A stretch of 64,000 bases of DNA, taken from Negativibacillus massiliensis (GTDB lineage: Bacteria; Bacillota; Clostridia; Oscillospirales; Ruminococcaceae). Position 1 is the stretch's first letter. Each line of letters starts with the position of its first letter. Position numbers and translations under genes: made by a program. Under the pieces are notes generated by a model. That model was not told the origin of the DNA. It did no database searches and saw nothing but the letters and a program-made list of their open reading frames with translations. The stretch covers positions 1,116,001-1,180,000 of the forward strand of contig NZ_FTRU01000008.1 of assembly GCF_900148495.1 (NCBI RefSeq), written 5' to 3'. This document shows positions 25,024 through 34,867 of the stretch, in pieces.

Positions 25024-27120
25024 TTATTGAGCCTCGCTCTCCGAAGAAAGTCCGATGACCGGAGCTGTCTGTCCTGCTACCGCAAAATCTGGCGTAACCT
25101 CCATTCCCGGCGTTACACTCTGTGGGTCGCTGACAATGGACATACCATTCTGGATATTGGAACCGGACACCTCAATATAGAAATCAGTTTCCAGACCGGT
25201 AGTTACCGGAACCTCTGTTACAATATAAGTGGAAGCATCTTTACCTTCGGTAGATTTTGGCTCGACTGCATAAAGAACATCGGTTCCATCCTGTTTCTTT
25301 ACAACAGAATCATAGGCAACACCAAAAACATCCTGCTTTTCTTCCAGCAAGACTGTCAGTCTGGTATTCATACCAATGCGCAGTCCGCTGTCTTTATCAT
25401 TAACCTGAACCTCTGCTTCAAATTCAACGTTCGAGTTGTTGCTGGAAGTCTGAGTGGAACCAGTGTCGCTCTTAACAGCTGCTGGTGCGATATATGTAAT
25501 AGTACCGGAAATTTCTTTGTCTCCGGTTGCATCCGACTTGATGGTAACCGGCATACCTACTTGAACATTTGCAATATCATATTCTTTGATGCGGGTTGTG
25601 ATTTTCAAAGACTCGGTATCTTCTACTACAAAGAGCAGGCCATTTCCTGTCTCTCCCACCTTTGCATAAACTGCGGTAACAACACCGGAAACCGGAGCAG
25701 TAATGCTGGCATCTTCCAGAGTATTCTGCATTTTCTGGATTGCAATTTCCTGAGCACGGTTGCTTTCTGCTGCCAGCTGGCTTCCAACCAGACTGTCCTG
25801 CAAGCTGTCAATCTGCTGCTCAATTGCATTCTTGGTTGCTTCCTGCTGCTGTTTTGCCGACTCTGCAGACTGTTTTGCTGCATCCAGCTGCGCTTTTGCG
25901 ACATCTTCCTGGACCTCTGCACTATCCACACCACGATTTGCTGAGCCGATACCCTGCTCTACCTGTGCCAGTGTTGTGCCGTTGCGTGCGTCTTTTGCTG
26001 CATCCAGCTGAGCTTCTGCGGAAGCAACTCCACTCTCAGCGGAAGCAACTCCACTGTATGCGCTGTTAGACACAGAATCAACAGCAGAAGATGCTGTTGC
26101 ATAAGCTTCCTGAGCAGCAGCATAGTTTTCCTGTGCCGAAGTATATGCTTCTTTTGCTGGATCCCATTCTGCTTTTACTTGATTAAATTCGATTTCTGCA
26201 ACATTATAAGAGGCTTGTGCTCTTTTTAATTCTTCTTCCAAACGGGTTAATTCATCTTGTCCAGCGCTCCCAGCAACTGCTTTGTTATAATTAATTTCTG
26301 CTTGTTCTACTTTCTCCTTTTCTCCCGATAATTTTGTTTGTGCAGTTTCATAGTCTTGTCTATGTTCATTTTGGAAATTATTCCACTCTGTTTCCGCTTG
26401 TTTATAAGCAGCTTCTGCCGCTGTTAAAGCTTGCTGTGCACTGTTCTTTTGACCTTGCGCTTGTGCTACAGCATCATTATAGGCTGCTTTTGCATCGGAC
26501 AGAGCCTCTTCCGCTTTATCCAGTGCTTTTTCGGCATCGGTTACATTACCTTCCAGCTGGTCGCGGGTCAGACGATAATTTTCTCTTGCGTCCCGAACCG
26601 CAGCTTCTGCCGATTCCACCTGCAGTTTTGCACTTTCTACGCTGTATTCAGACTGGGTCACATTGTTTTCAGCCTGTGTTACGCTCTGTTCTGCCGAAAT
26701 GGCGCTGGAATCCAGACCATTTTCATAGTTTTCTTTTGCGTTTTCATACGCTTTGCGGCTGACTTCAATCTGATGTGCAGCCTGATTGTTGCTTGCTGTT
26801 ACTGCTGCCTGCTGCTGTGCAATATCAAGCTCCAGATCATCTGTCTTGAGTTTTGCAAGCACGTCCCCTTCCTGAACAACATCACCGACCTCTACGTTAA
26901 CCGATTCCACCGGATAGGTCAATGTAGAGTAGACCTTTCTTCCTGTCTGAGTTTCCACCGTTCCGGTCAGGCTAACGGTATTTTTCAGATCCATCTGCTG
27001 CAAAGTTTCGGTCGATACAATCATCTGTGCTGCACCTTTTTGACTGGTGATCACATATCCTCCCACAACTACAACAGCAAGTGCTGCACATACGCCTCCG
27101 ATAATTTTTTTCTTTGACAT
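25024..27120 (-). CDS. HlyD/MacA-like efflux adaptor with a very long coiled coil
   Basis: This 698-residue adaptor has a single membrane anchor (about 5-25), a first half-motif of the lipoyl/barrel-sandwich domain (about 50-100, with VEVGDVVQEGDVLAKL), then an exceptionally long Ala/Gln/Glu-rich coiled coil (about 105-450), and the returning beta domains (about 470-690). It links the MacB-like permease to the extracellular face. The coiled coil is roughly twice or more the length in MacA, suited to spanning a thick wall. I start at ATG 27118-27120, eight bases after AGGAG; a TTG six bases upstream is too near the site. Confidence 0.88.
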   Translation of the reverse strand: MSKKKIIGGVCAALAVVVVGGYVITSQKGAAQMIVSTETLQQMDLKNTVSLTGTVETQTGRKVYSTLTYPVESVNVEVGDVVQEGDVLAKLKTDDLELDIAQQQAAVTASNNQAAHQIEVSRKAYENAKENYENGLDSSAISAEQSVTQAENNVTQSEYSVESAKLQVESAEAAVRDARENYRLTRDQLEGNVTDAEKALDKAEEALSDAKAAYNDAVAQAQGQKNSAQQALTAAEAAYKQAETEWNNFQNEHRQDYETAQTKLSGEKEKVEQAEINYNKAVAGSAGQDELTRLEEELKRAQASYNVAEIEFNQVKAEWDPAKEAYTSAQENYAAAQEAYATASSAVDSVSNSAYSGVASAESGVASAEAQLDAAKDARNGTTLAQVEQGIGSANRGVDSAEVQEDVAKAQLDAAKQSAESAKQQQEATKNAIEQQIDSLQDSLVGSQLAAESNRAQEIAIQKMQNTLEDASITAPVSGVVTAVYAKVGETGNGLLFVVEDTESLKITTRIKEYDIANVQVGMPVTIKSDATGDKEISGTITYIAPAAVKSDTGSTQTSSNNSNVEFEAEVQVNDKDSGLRIGMNTRLTVLLEEKQDVFGVAYDSVVKKQDGTDVLYAVEPKSTEGKDASTYIVTEVPVTTGLETDFYIEVSGSNIQNGMSIVSDPQSVTPGMEVTPDFAVAGQTAPVIGLSSESEAQ

Positions 27121-27145
27121 ACACAAGTCTCCTTTTGGATTCCTA

Positions 27146-27196
27146 ATTGTATTATTGGATTAATACAATAATATCAATTTTGTTTGAAAAAGTCAA
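27146..27196 (-). promoter_or_regulatory. Promoter and overlapping palindromic operator of the MacAB-like operon
   Basis: Minus-strand TTGACT (27191-27196) and TATTAT (27168-27173) are 17 bases apart. ATTGTATTA (27146-27154) and TAATACAAT (27161-27169) form a 9-base inverted repeat with a six-base centre, touching the -10 and covering the expected start. That layout fits a MarR- or TetR-type repressor site; the regulator is not in the window. The rest of the 357-base gap up to 27477 is AT-rich and holds only the carB terminator. Confidence 0.65.
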
Positions 27197-27431
27197 GCGC
27201 TTTCTCCAGCTTTTACTAACTATATCACACTTCACATTTTGTTACAATCCTCAGAAAAAACGATTTTTCACCTACCTGTTTTCGTCAAATTGTGCTAGTT
27301 TGCATTCATTCATACTTTGTACATAACGCATCCATAATTCCTGAAAAAAATGATGGTTTTCTCTGTTATTTCTATTATAAAACGGAATAAAATATCCGCT
27401 TCCCTTCAATTTTTAAAATAAATTTCATAAG

Positions 27432-27467
27432 AAAAAAAGAGCACACCGTTTGAAACGGTGTGCTCTA
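27432..27467 (-). terminator. Terminator of the pyr operon
   Basis: AGAGCACACCGTTT and AAACGGTGTGCTCT form a perfect 14-base stem with a single-base loop region and a T-rich minus-strand tail, ten bases past carB. Confidence 0.93.
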
Positions 27468-27477
27468 AAAGCTTTCC

Positions 27478-30400
27478 TTAGATCTTTGTGATGTCGACCA
27501 GTTCTACATCGTTTACTGTACGATTGCTCATCAGAGAATTTGCCAGAGCGTTTGCAGTATCCAGTGCTGTCATAGTAACGATAGAACGTTCTACTGCACG
27601 ACGGCGCATCTGTACCGAATGACGCTGTGGTTTTCTTCCCTTCTTGGAAGTGGTGATGATATAGTCGATCTTGTTCTGATCAAAGAGGGTCATGATGTTT
27701 GGTTCATCTTCTTCGATCTTACGAACGGTGTTTGCAGCGATCATGTTCTGGTTCAGAGTCAGAGCAGTACCTGCAGTTGCATAGATGTTGAAGCCGAGTT
27801 TCTCAAACTTCTCAACGATCGGAACAACTTCCTGTTTATCGGTATCACGAACAGTTACCAGAACGCCGCCTTCATGTTTCATCTTGTAACCAGCTGCTAC
27901 CAGACCTTTGAAGAGCGCTTCATCAAATGTCTTAGCAATACCCAGAACCTCACCGGTGGATTTCATTTCTGGGCCAAGCAGAGTATCAACATCGTGCAGC
28001 TTTTCAAAGCTGAATACTGGAACTTTAACTGCTACATACTCAGCTTCTGGGTACAAACCGATGCCGTAACCCTGGTCACGCAGTTTTTCGCCGAACATCA
28101 TGCGGGTAGCAATCTCAACCATTGGTACGCCGGTAACCTTGCTGATGTAAGGGATGGTACGGGAAGAACGTGGGTTAACCTCGATAACATAAACTTCATC
28201 GTTGTAGATAACGTACTGAATGTTAACCAGACCAACAACCTTCAGCTCTCTTGCAAGCTTGCCAGTGTAGTCGATGATGGTACGTTTGAGTTTCTGGGAC
28301 AGGGTCTGTGCAGGATATACCGAGATGGAGTCACCGGAATGGATACCAGCTCTTTCGATATGCTCCATGATACCTGGGATGAGGTAATCCTCACCGTCGC
28401 AGATTGCGTCAACCTCAACCTCTTTACCCATCATGTATTTATCGATCAGGACGAGGTTGTCTTTCATGTGGCTGGTGATGATGTCCATGTACTCTTCTAC
28501 TTCAGCGGTGGTGTGAGCAATGATCATGTTCTGACCACCCAGTACATAGGAAGGACGCAGCAGAACTGGGAAGCCCAGTCTGTTTGCAGCAGCAACTGCT
28601 TCTTCTTTGGTCAGGACTGTTTCACCCTTTGGACGAGGAATGCCCAGTCTGCCAAGCAGCTCATCAAAACGTTCACGGTCTTCTGCCTCATCGATGGAAT
28701 CAGCGGAGGTACCGAGGATGCGAACACCTTTCTTGGAGAGGTATTTGGTCAGTTTGATTGCAGTCTGTCCACCGAACTGTACTACTACGCCCCATGGTTT
28801 TTCGCTTTCCAGAACGTTGTCAACATCTTCTGGAGTCAGTGGGTCGAAGTACAGTCTGTCAGCGGTATCGAAGTCGGTGGATACAGTTTCTGGGTTGTTG
28901 TTTGCAATAGCAGCTTCAAAGCCGAGTTTCTTCAGTGCCCATACGCAGTGAACTGAGCAGTAGTCGAACTCGATACCCTGACCGATACGGATTGGACCGG
29001 AACCGAATACCAGGATCTTCTTCTTGTCAGATTTGCGCTCTTCGATGAATTCTTCTGCTTCGTTTTCTTCATCGTAGGTGGAGTAGAAGTATGGAGTCTG
29101 TGCCTTGTATTCAGCTGCACAGGTATCTACCATCTTGTAAACACCTTTTCTGTGGTGTTCTACTTTCTTACCGGAGAAACGTTCAATTGTGCTGTCCAGA
29201 TAACCATATTTCTTAGCACGCAGGTACAAATCCTCGCTGAGTTCCTCGCAGTTAGCAAGCATTTCTTCAGTCTTTCTGAGGTTGTCCAGCTTGTTGATGA
29301 ACCAGCAGTCGATCATGGTGATTTCATGGATCTTTTCTGCTGGGATGCCTTTCTTCAGTGCTTCATATACACAGAAGATACGCTCATCATCGCAGTTGTG
29401 CAGCAGCTCAAGCAGCTCTTCTTTGGTCTTGTCAGCAAATTTTGGCAGGTTGAAGCTGTCTAAGCCCAGTTCAACGGAACGAACTGCTTTCATCATTGCA
29501 CTTTCGAAGGAAGTACCGATGGACATAACCTCACCGGTAGCCATCATCTGGGTACCAAGGGTACGTTTTGCGTAAACGAATTTATCAAATGGCCATTTCG
29601 GGAATTTTACTACGAGGTAGTCAACCGATGGCTCGAAGCAAGCGTAGGTATTGCCGGTTACAGCGTTGATGATTTCGTCCAGAGTGTAGCCGATTGCGAT
29701 CTTGGTTGCTACTTTTGCAATCGGGTAACCAGTTGCTTTGGAAGCCAGTGCGGAAGAACGGGATACACGTGGGTTAACCTCGATTACTGCGTAATCCATG
29801 GAAGTTGGATGCAGAGCGAACTGACAGTTACATCCGCCTTCTACGCCCAGCTCTTCTACGATGTTGAGAGCAGCTTTTCTGAGCATGGAGAATTCTGCTG
29901 GAGAAAGGGTAACTGCTGGAGCAACTACGATGGAGTCACCGGTGTGTACACCAACTGGGTCAACGTTTTCCATTGAGCAAACGGTGATGATGTTGCCCTT
30001 GGAGTCACGGATAACCTCAAACTCGATTTCCTTCCAGCCGGAGATACATTTCTCTACCAGGATCTGGGTGATTGGGGACAGACGCAGACCGTTTCCTGCG
30101 ATCTCTCTGAATTCTTCTTCATTGTAAGCGATACCACCACCGGTACCACCCATGGTGAATGCTGGACGGATGATAACTGGATATTTGATCTGGTCGATGA
30201 ATGCAAGACCATCTTCAACGGTATTTACTACCTTGGAAGGGATGCATGGCTCGCCGATCTTTTCCATGGTATCCTTAAACATCTGACGGTCCTCTGCCTT
30301 ATCGATGGTCAGAGGGTTTGCACCCAGAAGTTTTACATTGTGGGAATCCAGGAAGCCTTCTTTTGCAAGCTGCATCGAGAAGGTCAGACCAGTCTGACCA

Positions 30401-30672
30401 CCCAGAGTGGAAAGAACGCTGTCTGGTTTTTCAATCTCAATAATTCTCTTTACAACATCGATGTTCAGTGGCTCGATGTAAACATGGTCTGCCATTGCCT
30501 TATCGGTCATGATGGTTGCTGGGTTGGAGTTTACCAGAACAACTTCCAGACCTTCTTCTTTCAGTGCACGGCAAGCCTGTGTGCCTGCATAGTCAAACTC
30601 AGCTGCCTGTCCGATGATAATCGGGCCAGAACCGATTACCAGTACCTTTTTAATATCCTGTCTTAACGGCAT
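27478..30672 (-). CDS. carB: Carbamoyl-phosphate synthase large subunit
   Basis: This 1064-residue enzyme makes carbamoyl phosphate from bicarbonate, ammonia and two ATP, for pyrimidine and arginine synthesis. The two homologous halves each hold an ATP-grasp domain, opening with VLVIGSGPIIIGQ (residue about 10) and ILVFGSGPIRIGQ (about 555). The C-terminal MGS-like allosteric domain covers about 935-1064. The start ATG at 30670-30672 lies eight bases after AAAGG; an in-frame TTG three codons earlier is less likely. It is the last gene of the PyrR-attenuated operon. Confidence 0.97.
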   Translation of the reverse strand: MPLRQDIKKVLVIGSGPIIIGQAAEFDYAGTQACRALKEEGLEVVLVNSNPATIMTDKAMADHVYIEPLNIDVVKRIIEIEKPDSVLSTLGGQTGLTFSMQLAKEGFLDSHNVKLLGANPLTIDKAEDRQMFKDTMEKIGEPCIPSKVVNTVEDGLAFIDQIKYPVIIRPAFTMGGTGGGIAYNEEEFREIAGNGLRLSPITQILVEKCISGWKEIEFEVIRDSKGNIITVCSMENVDPVGVHTGDSIVVAPAVTLSPAEFSMLRKAALNIVEELGVEGGCNCQFALHPTSMDYAVIEVNPRVSRSSALASKATGYPIAKVATKIAIGYTLDEIINAVTGNTYACFEPSVDYLVVKFPKWPFDKFVYAKRTLGTQMMATGEVMSIGTSFESAMMKAVRSVELGLDSFNLPKFADKTKEELLELLHNCDDERIFCVYEALKKGIPAEKIHEITMIDCWFINKLDNLRKTEEMLANCEELSEDLYLRAKKYGYLDSTIERFSGKKVEHHRKGVYKMVDTCAAEYKAQTPYFYSTYDEENEAEEFIEERKSDKKKILVFGSGPIRIGQGIEFDYCSVHCVWALKKLGFEAAIANNNPETVSTDFDTADRLYFDPLTPEDVDNVLESEKPWGVVVQFGGQTAIKLTKYLSKKGVRILGTSADSIDEAEDRERFDELLGRLGIPRPKGETVLTKEEAVAAANRLGFPVLLRPSYVLGGQNMIIAHTTAEVEEYMDIITSHMKDNLVLIDKYMMGKEVEVDAICDGEDYLIPGIMEHIERAGIHSGDSISVYPAQTLSQKLKRTIIDYTGKLARELKVVGLVNIQYVIYNDEVYVIEVNPRSSRTIPYISKVTGVPMVEIATRMMFGEKLRDQGYGIGLYPEAEYVAVKVPVFSFEKLHDVDTLLGPEMKSTGEVLGIAKTFDEALFKGLVAAGYKMKHEGGVLVTVRDTDKQEVVPIVEKFEKLGFNIYATAGTALTLNQNMIAANTVRKIEEDEPNIMTLFDQNKIDYIITTSKKGRKPQRHSVQMRRRAVERSIVTMTALDTANALANSLMSNRTVNDVELVDITKI

Positions 30673-30724
30673 ATCGATCAACCTTTCTTCCGTTTATAGT
30701 CCTCTTATTATTGTTCCAAGATGC

Positions 30725-31837
30725 TTATTTTACCATTCCAAGGAATCTTTCATAGATTCCGTCGAAGTTTTTCTGTCCGATTTCGGATTCTGGAATAAAC
30801 TGTACAGACATTGCTTTCATCTGTGGATATTCCAGACCTTCACAGGTTTTATCATTGGAGTTTACATGGCTAACGACTGCGCTTGCAGGAATATCTTTTA
30901 CGATATAACCATGGTTCTGGGAGGTAATAAATGTTCTACCGCTTGCAATCTCGGTTACAGGGCAGTTTGCGCCGCGGTGACCGCAATGCATCTTTTCAAC
31001 CGAGCCGTCCATTGCAAGTGCCATGATCTGGTGACCAAAATCGATACCCAGTACTGGAACACCCGATTTCATCAGTGCTGCAACAGTTTCCTGTGCTGCA
31101 TCAATTGCGTTTTCCTTCTGAGCATAGTCAGTACGCAGTGCTTCCAGACCTGCTCCGCCGCAAAGAACAACTGCATCCGGTTTTGTCTCCATGATTTCCT
31201 TTTCGGTGTAGGAAGCTGGAACAACGGTTACTCTGCATCCTCTTGCCATCAGAGCATTGATGACATCTTTACGGATACCGTAGTTTACCATCGTGATGCT
31301 GTATTTGCTGTCAAGTTTTTCAAAGGAAACTTTTTCATTGTAGTTTACCCATGCAGGCATTGGTTTTTTCCATGCCTTGATCTTTGCAACCAGTTCATCC
31401 TTGCAGCCTTCTGGATTGGTGCGGGTGATCAGAGCATTCTGTACGCCGCCGTCACGGATTTTTCTGGTGATTGCGCGGGTATCCAGATCAAAAATAGCGC
31501 TGATGTTTTTCTTTTCCAGATATTCGTCAATTCTGCCTTCCATGCGGAAATTGGATGGCTGTGCACACCACTCACGGATGACCCAGCCTCTTGCTGTGAT
31601 GCTTTCGTGCAGATCATTCTCGTGGTTGACGCCGTAGTTTCCTGTCAGCGGGAATGTTTCAACAATAATGTTGTTGGCATTTGCAGGGTCGGTCAGGATC
31701 TCCTGAAATCCTACTACGCTGGTGTTGAACACCAATTCACCGATTGCATCCTCACTGCTGCCCAGACCGTAACCTTCATAAACCGTACCGTCCTCCAGCA
31801 CAAGCCATGCCTGTTGCGCATTGTTAAAAATATCCAT
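30725..31837 (-). CDS. carA: Carbamoyl-phosphate synthase small subunit
   Basis: This 370-residue glutaminase subunit supplies ammonia to CarB. The C-terminal class I glutamine amidotransferase domain has the modified nucleophile region VVLCGGAGLEALR and VPVLGIDFGHQI, and NHGYIV. In the usual CarA the active-site motif is GICLGHQ; here it reads GIDFGHQ, so the canonical cysteine appears as Asp. This deserves checking, since a cysteine-free CarA would depend on free ammonia. RBS GGAGGT precedes the ATG. It lies between pyrF and carB in the operon. Confidence 0.92.
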   Translation of the reverse strand: MDIFNNAQQAWLVLEDGTVYEGYGLGSSEDAIGELVFNTSVVGFQEILTDPANANNIIVETFPLTGNYGVNHENDLHESITARGWVIREWCAQPSNFRMEGRIDEYLEKKNISAIFDLDTRAITRKIRDGGVQNALITRTNPEGCKDELVAKIKAWKKPMPAWVNYNEKVSFEKLDSKYSITMVNYGIRKDVINALMARGCRVTVVPASYTEKEIMETKPDAVVLCGGAGLEALRTDYAQKENAIDAAQETVAALMKSGVPVLGIDFGHQIMALAMDGSVEKMHCGHRGANCPVTEIASGRTFITSQNHGYIVKDIPASAVVSHVNSNDKTCEGLEYPQMKAMSVQFIPESEIGQKNFDGIYERFLGMVK

Positions 31838-31880
31838 ATGCTTACCTCCATGTTCCTTCTATTGGTTTCTATCCTAAAAC

Positions 31881-32804
31881 TTACAGTGTAATTTTACCTA
31901 CAACACCCATGATGTCTTCTTTCATTGCAAGGGCAGCTTTTCTTGCCTGCTCTGCAAAGTCTTTGCCGTCTGTGCCAGCTTTCTTCCATGCAGTCAGAAT
32001 TGCACGGGAAGAGTTTACGATTGCGCCTAAGCCATTTTTATCAAATGCACCAGCAACGTCGTTTGCACCGCCGCCCTGTGCTCCATAACCTGGAACCAGG
32101 AAGAAGGTGTGTGGCATCTTCTGACGCATCTCAGCAAGCTGCTCCGGATAGGTTGCGCCTACTACTGCACCAACGCGGGAATAGCCGTAGTTGTTTTCTG
32201 TCTGGCTGCCCCACTGTTCGCACATTGCACCCATGGTTTCATAGATGCTCTTGTCGCCAATCTTCTGATCCTGAAGTTCTCCAGAAGATGGGTTGGATGT
32301 TTTTACCAGAACAAAGATGCCCTTATCCTGCTCGTCACAGATTGGCAGCAGAGGATTTACACCATCCGAGCCAAGATAACCGTTAACGGTCAGCATGTCC
32401 GAGCCAAATGCGGAAAGTTCCTTGCCATTTACAGTGCTTGTGCCAAGATGAGCTTTTGCATAAGCCTGCATGGTAGAACCGATATCGTTTCTTTTACCGT
32501 CCATAATAACGATCATGCCTTTTTCCTGCGCATATTTTACAGTTTCGCACAGTGCCCACATTCCCTGCCAGCTGTACATTTCGTAGTAAGCTGCCTGTGG
32601 TTTTACTGCCGGAACGATGTCGCAGATCTGGTCGATGATAGCCTTGTTGTATTCGAGGATTGACTGTGCTGCTGCATCAAAGGTATCGCCGTATGTCGCA
32701 AACTTCTCATCTTTGATATGCTGTGGGATGTAGTCAAGCAGGGAGTCCAGTCCTACTACACTTGGGTTTTGCATCTGTGCGATCTTTTCAATCAGTCTTT
32801 TCAT
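31881..32804 (-). CDS. pyrF: Orotidine 5'-phosphate decarboxylase, type 2
   Basis: This 307-residue enzyme converts OMP to UMP, the final step of de novo UMP synthesis. It is of the longer type 2 form, with GLDSLLDYIP near residue 20, the catalytic DGKRNDIGST motif near 102 (Lys and Asp pair), and VPGYGAQGG near 240. RBS GGAGG sits nine bases upstream. The gene is between pyrC and carA. Confidence 0.95.
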   Translation of the reverse strand: MKRLIEKIAQMQNPSVVGLDSLLDYIPQHIKDEKFATYGDTFDAAAQSILEYNKAIIDQICDIVPAVKPQAAYYEMYSWQGMWALCETVKYAQEKGMIVIMDGKRNDIGSTMQAYAKAHLGTSTVNGKELSAFGSDMLTVNGYLGSDGVNPLLPICDEQDKGIFVLVKTSNPSSGELQDQKIGDKSIYETMGAMCEQWGSQTENNYGYSRVGAVVGATYPEQLAEMRQKMPHTFFLVPGYGAQGGGANDVAGAFDKNGLGAIVNSSRAILTAWKKAGTDGKDFAEQARKAALAMKEDIMGVVGKITL

Positions 32805-32841
32805 CCTTTGGTTCCTCCGTCCTTTGTTCTGTATCTATCTT

Positions 32842-34131
32842 TTAAAGTTCAAATACTGTTTTTCCGCCAAGGATTGTTCGTACCACCCGTCCGGTCAGTT
32901 CCAGACCGTCAAATGGAGTGTTTTTGCTCTTGCTGTGCAGTTTTTCTGCATCGACTGTCCAGCTTCTGTCCGGATCAAACAGAACGATATCTGCAAGGCT
33001 TCCTTCCCGCAGGGTTCCACCCGGCAGGCGAAGCAGATTTGCAGGATTGGTGCTCATGAGTTTCACCAGGTCAAGCAGACTCATGCCGCACTGATGAACC
33101 AGTACGGTGCAGGCTGCTGCAAAGCTGGTTTCCAGTCCAACGATGCCATTTGGTGCCTTGAGGAAGTTTGCTTTTTCCTCTGCTGCATGTGGTGCATGGT
33201 CGGTCACAATTGCATCGATGGTTCCATCCAGAACACCTTCCACAATCGCTTCGCAGTCTTCCTGCTCTCTGAGTGGTGGATTCATGCGGAAGTTTGCATT
33301 GTAAGAAAGCAGCAATTCGTCGGTCATCATCATATAATGCGGTGCTGTTTCGCAGGTAACCTTGACCCCTCTTGCTTTTGCTTCCCGGATCAGCTGAACC
33401 GAGCCTTTTGTGCTGACATGTGCAATGTGGATTGCAGTATCAGAACTCTCTGCAAGTACGATCTCTCTTGCGGTGATACTGTCTTCGCTTGCGCGATCCA
33501 TGCCTTTAACGCCCAACTCTTTGGAGATGCGTCCTTCGTTGATGATGCCGCCATCGATGATGGTCAGATCTTCACAGTGGCTGATAACTGGAACACCCGC
33601 TTTATAAGCTTCTTTCAGGGCTTTTAACATCATACCGCCGTTTTCAACCGGTCTGCCGTCATCGCTGACCGCTACCGCTCCGCAGGCATGCAGCGCTGCG
33701 ATGTCATTTAGCTCCTGACCGAGCATTCCTTTTGTAATGGATGCAATCGGATAAACTCTCGCGTCCGCATCCTTTGCCTTGTCCAAGATATAGGAAAGAA
33801 CTTCTTCGCTGTCAGTAACCGGTTTGGTATTTGGCATACAACAAACACCAGTTACTCCTCCGGCAGCAGCTGCCTTACAGCCTGTAATGATATCTTCCTT
33901 GTGAGTAAATCCAGGATCACGCAGGTGAACGTGGATGTCCAGAAATCCCGGTGCTGCACAAAGTCCCGAGGCATCAATATGCTGTGCACCCTGTGCGATC
34001 TTGGTCTGTGCCAGATTGGAACCGACCTTGATGATTCGATCTCCTTCAATCAGAATATCACCGATAAAGTCAACCGGTGGTTCACAGGACGGGTCTAAAA
34101 TCCTGGCATTTGCAATGAGCATTTTTTCCAC
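32842..34131 (-). CDS. pyrC: Dihydroorotase
   Basis: This 429-residue amidohydrolase cyclises carbamoyl aspartate to dihydroorotate. It has the metal-binding DIHVHLRDPG motif at about residues 60-69, HCED near 180, histidine in IHIAHVST, and DHAPH near 305. The start is GTG at 34129-34131, following AAGGGA; an ATG three codons later is the alternative. It is the second gene of the pyr operon. Confidence 0.95.
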   Translation of the reverse strand: MEKMLIANARILDPSCEPPVDFIGDILIEGDRIIKVGSNLAQTKIAQGAQHIDASGLCAAPGFLDIHVHLRDPGFTHKEDIITGCKAAAAGGVTGVCCMPNTKPVTDSEEVLSYILDKAKDADARVYPIASITKGMLGQELNDIAALHACGAVAVSDDGRPVENGGMMLKALKEAYKAGVPVISHCEDLTIIDGGIINEGRISKELGVKGMDRASEDSITAREIVLAESSDTAIHIAHVSTKGSVQLIREAKARGVKVTCETAPHYMMMTDELLLSYNANFRMNPPLREQEDCEAIVEGVLDGTIDAIVTDHAPHAAEEKANFLKAPNGIVGLETSFAAACTVLVHQCGMSLLDLVKLMSTNPANLLRLPGGTLREGSLADIVLFDPDRSWTVDAEKLHSKSKNTPFDGLELTGRVVRTILGGKTVFEL

Positions 34132-34166
34132 AAAAGTCCCTTCCTTTCCTCTGCTTTTATTTTATA

Positions 34167-34709
34167 TTATTCATCCGTTTCAATACAGATTGTTACCTGA
34201 TCTTCTCCGTCCCGCTCCTCGACCGAAACCTTGACAAACTCGTCACGGGATGTCGGCAGATTTTTTCCGACATAGTCTGCGCGAATCGGAAGTTCCCGAT
34301 GTCCGCGGTCGATCAACGCTGCAAGCTGGATACTTTTTGCTCTGCCGCGCTGCAGGATAGCGTCCATCGCTGCCCGGACGGTACGGCCGGTATAGATTAC
34401 ATCATCCACAAGGATAATCTGTTTTCCTTCAATGGAAAACGGAAGATCGGTTCGATCCTGGCGTCTTTCACCGCTGCGTTTGTCATCGCGGTAAGCGGTA
34501 ACATCCAGATATCCAACCTCCACCGTGGTACCTTCCAGCTCGGAGATTTTTTTTGCTACCCGCTGTGCCAGCTCCGCTCCTCTGGTCATGATACCGATGA
34601 TATACAGGTTTGACGCACCTTTGTTGTGCTCGATAATTTCAAACGAAATTCTTGTGATTGCCCTCAGCATGGCTTTTTGATCCATGATCTGGGTTTTCTC
34701 GACCAGCAT
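34167..34709 (-). CDS. pyrR: Bifunctional PyrR: pyrimidine attenuation regulator and uracil phosphoribosyltransferase
   Basis: This 180-residue protein binds pyr mRNA when UMP is abundant and favours terminator formation; it can also convert uracil to UMP. The PRPP-binding loop reads IILVDDVIYTGRT at about residues 95-107. It heads its own operon, and the leader upstream carries a PyrR-binding sequence and terminator. A second such leader lies before pyrB at 63 kb. RBS GGGAGG eight bases before the ATG. Confidence 0.96.
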   Translation of the reverse strand: MLVEKTQIMDQKAMLRAITRISFEIIEHNKGASNLYIIGIMTRGAELAQRVAKKISELEGTTVEVGYLDVTAYRDDKRSGERRQDRTDLPFSIEGKQIILVDDVIYTGRTVRAAMDAILQRGRAKSIQLAALIDRGHRELPIRADYVGKNLPTSRDEFVKVSVEERDGEDQVTICIETDE

Positions 34710-34748
34710 ATCAAAATCCTCCCCATTGGTTAAATTTAAGCCAGCGCA

Positions 34749-34790
34749 TAAAAAAAGCTGCCTGCGACCTTTCGGCAGCAGACAGCAGGT
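34749..34790 (-). terminator. Attenuator terminator of the pyr operon leader
   Basis: On minus, GCTGTCTGCTGCC...GGTCGCAGGCAGC folds into a stem (34757-34786) with two small interruptions, followed by TTTTTTTA. It lies between the PyrR box and the pyrR gene, as expected for PyrR-mediated attenuation. Confidence 0.85.
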
Positions 34791-34867
34791 TTTTCCATCA
34801 CATTAAAAGCCCAGCTTTTCCGGACTTTTTCCAAAAGATTCCCTTTTGGATATGGTTACCCCATCAA

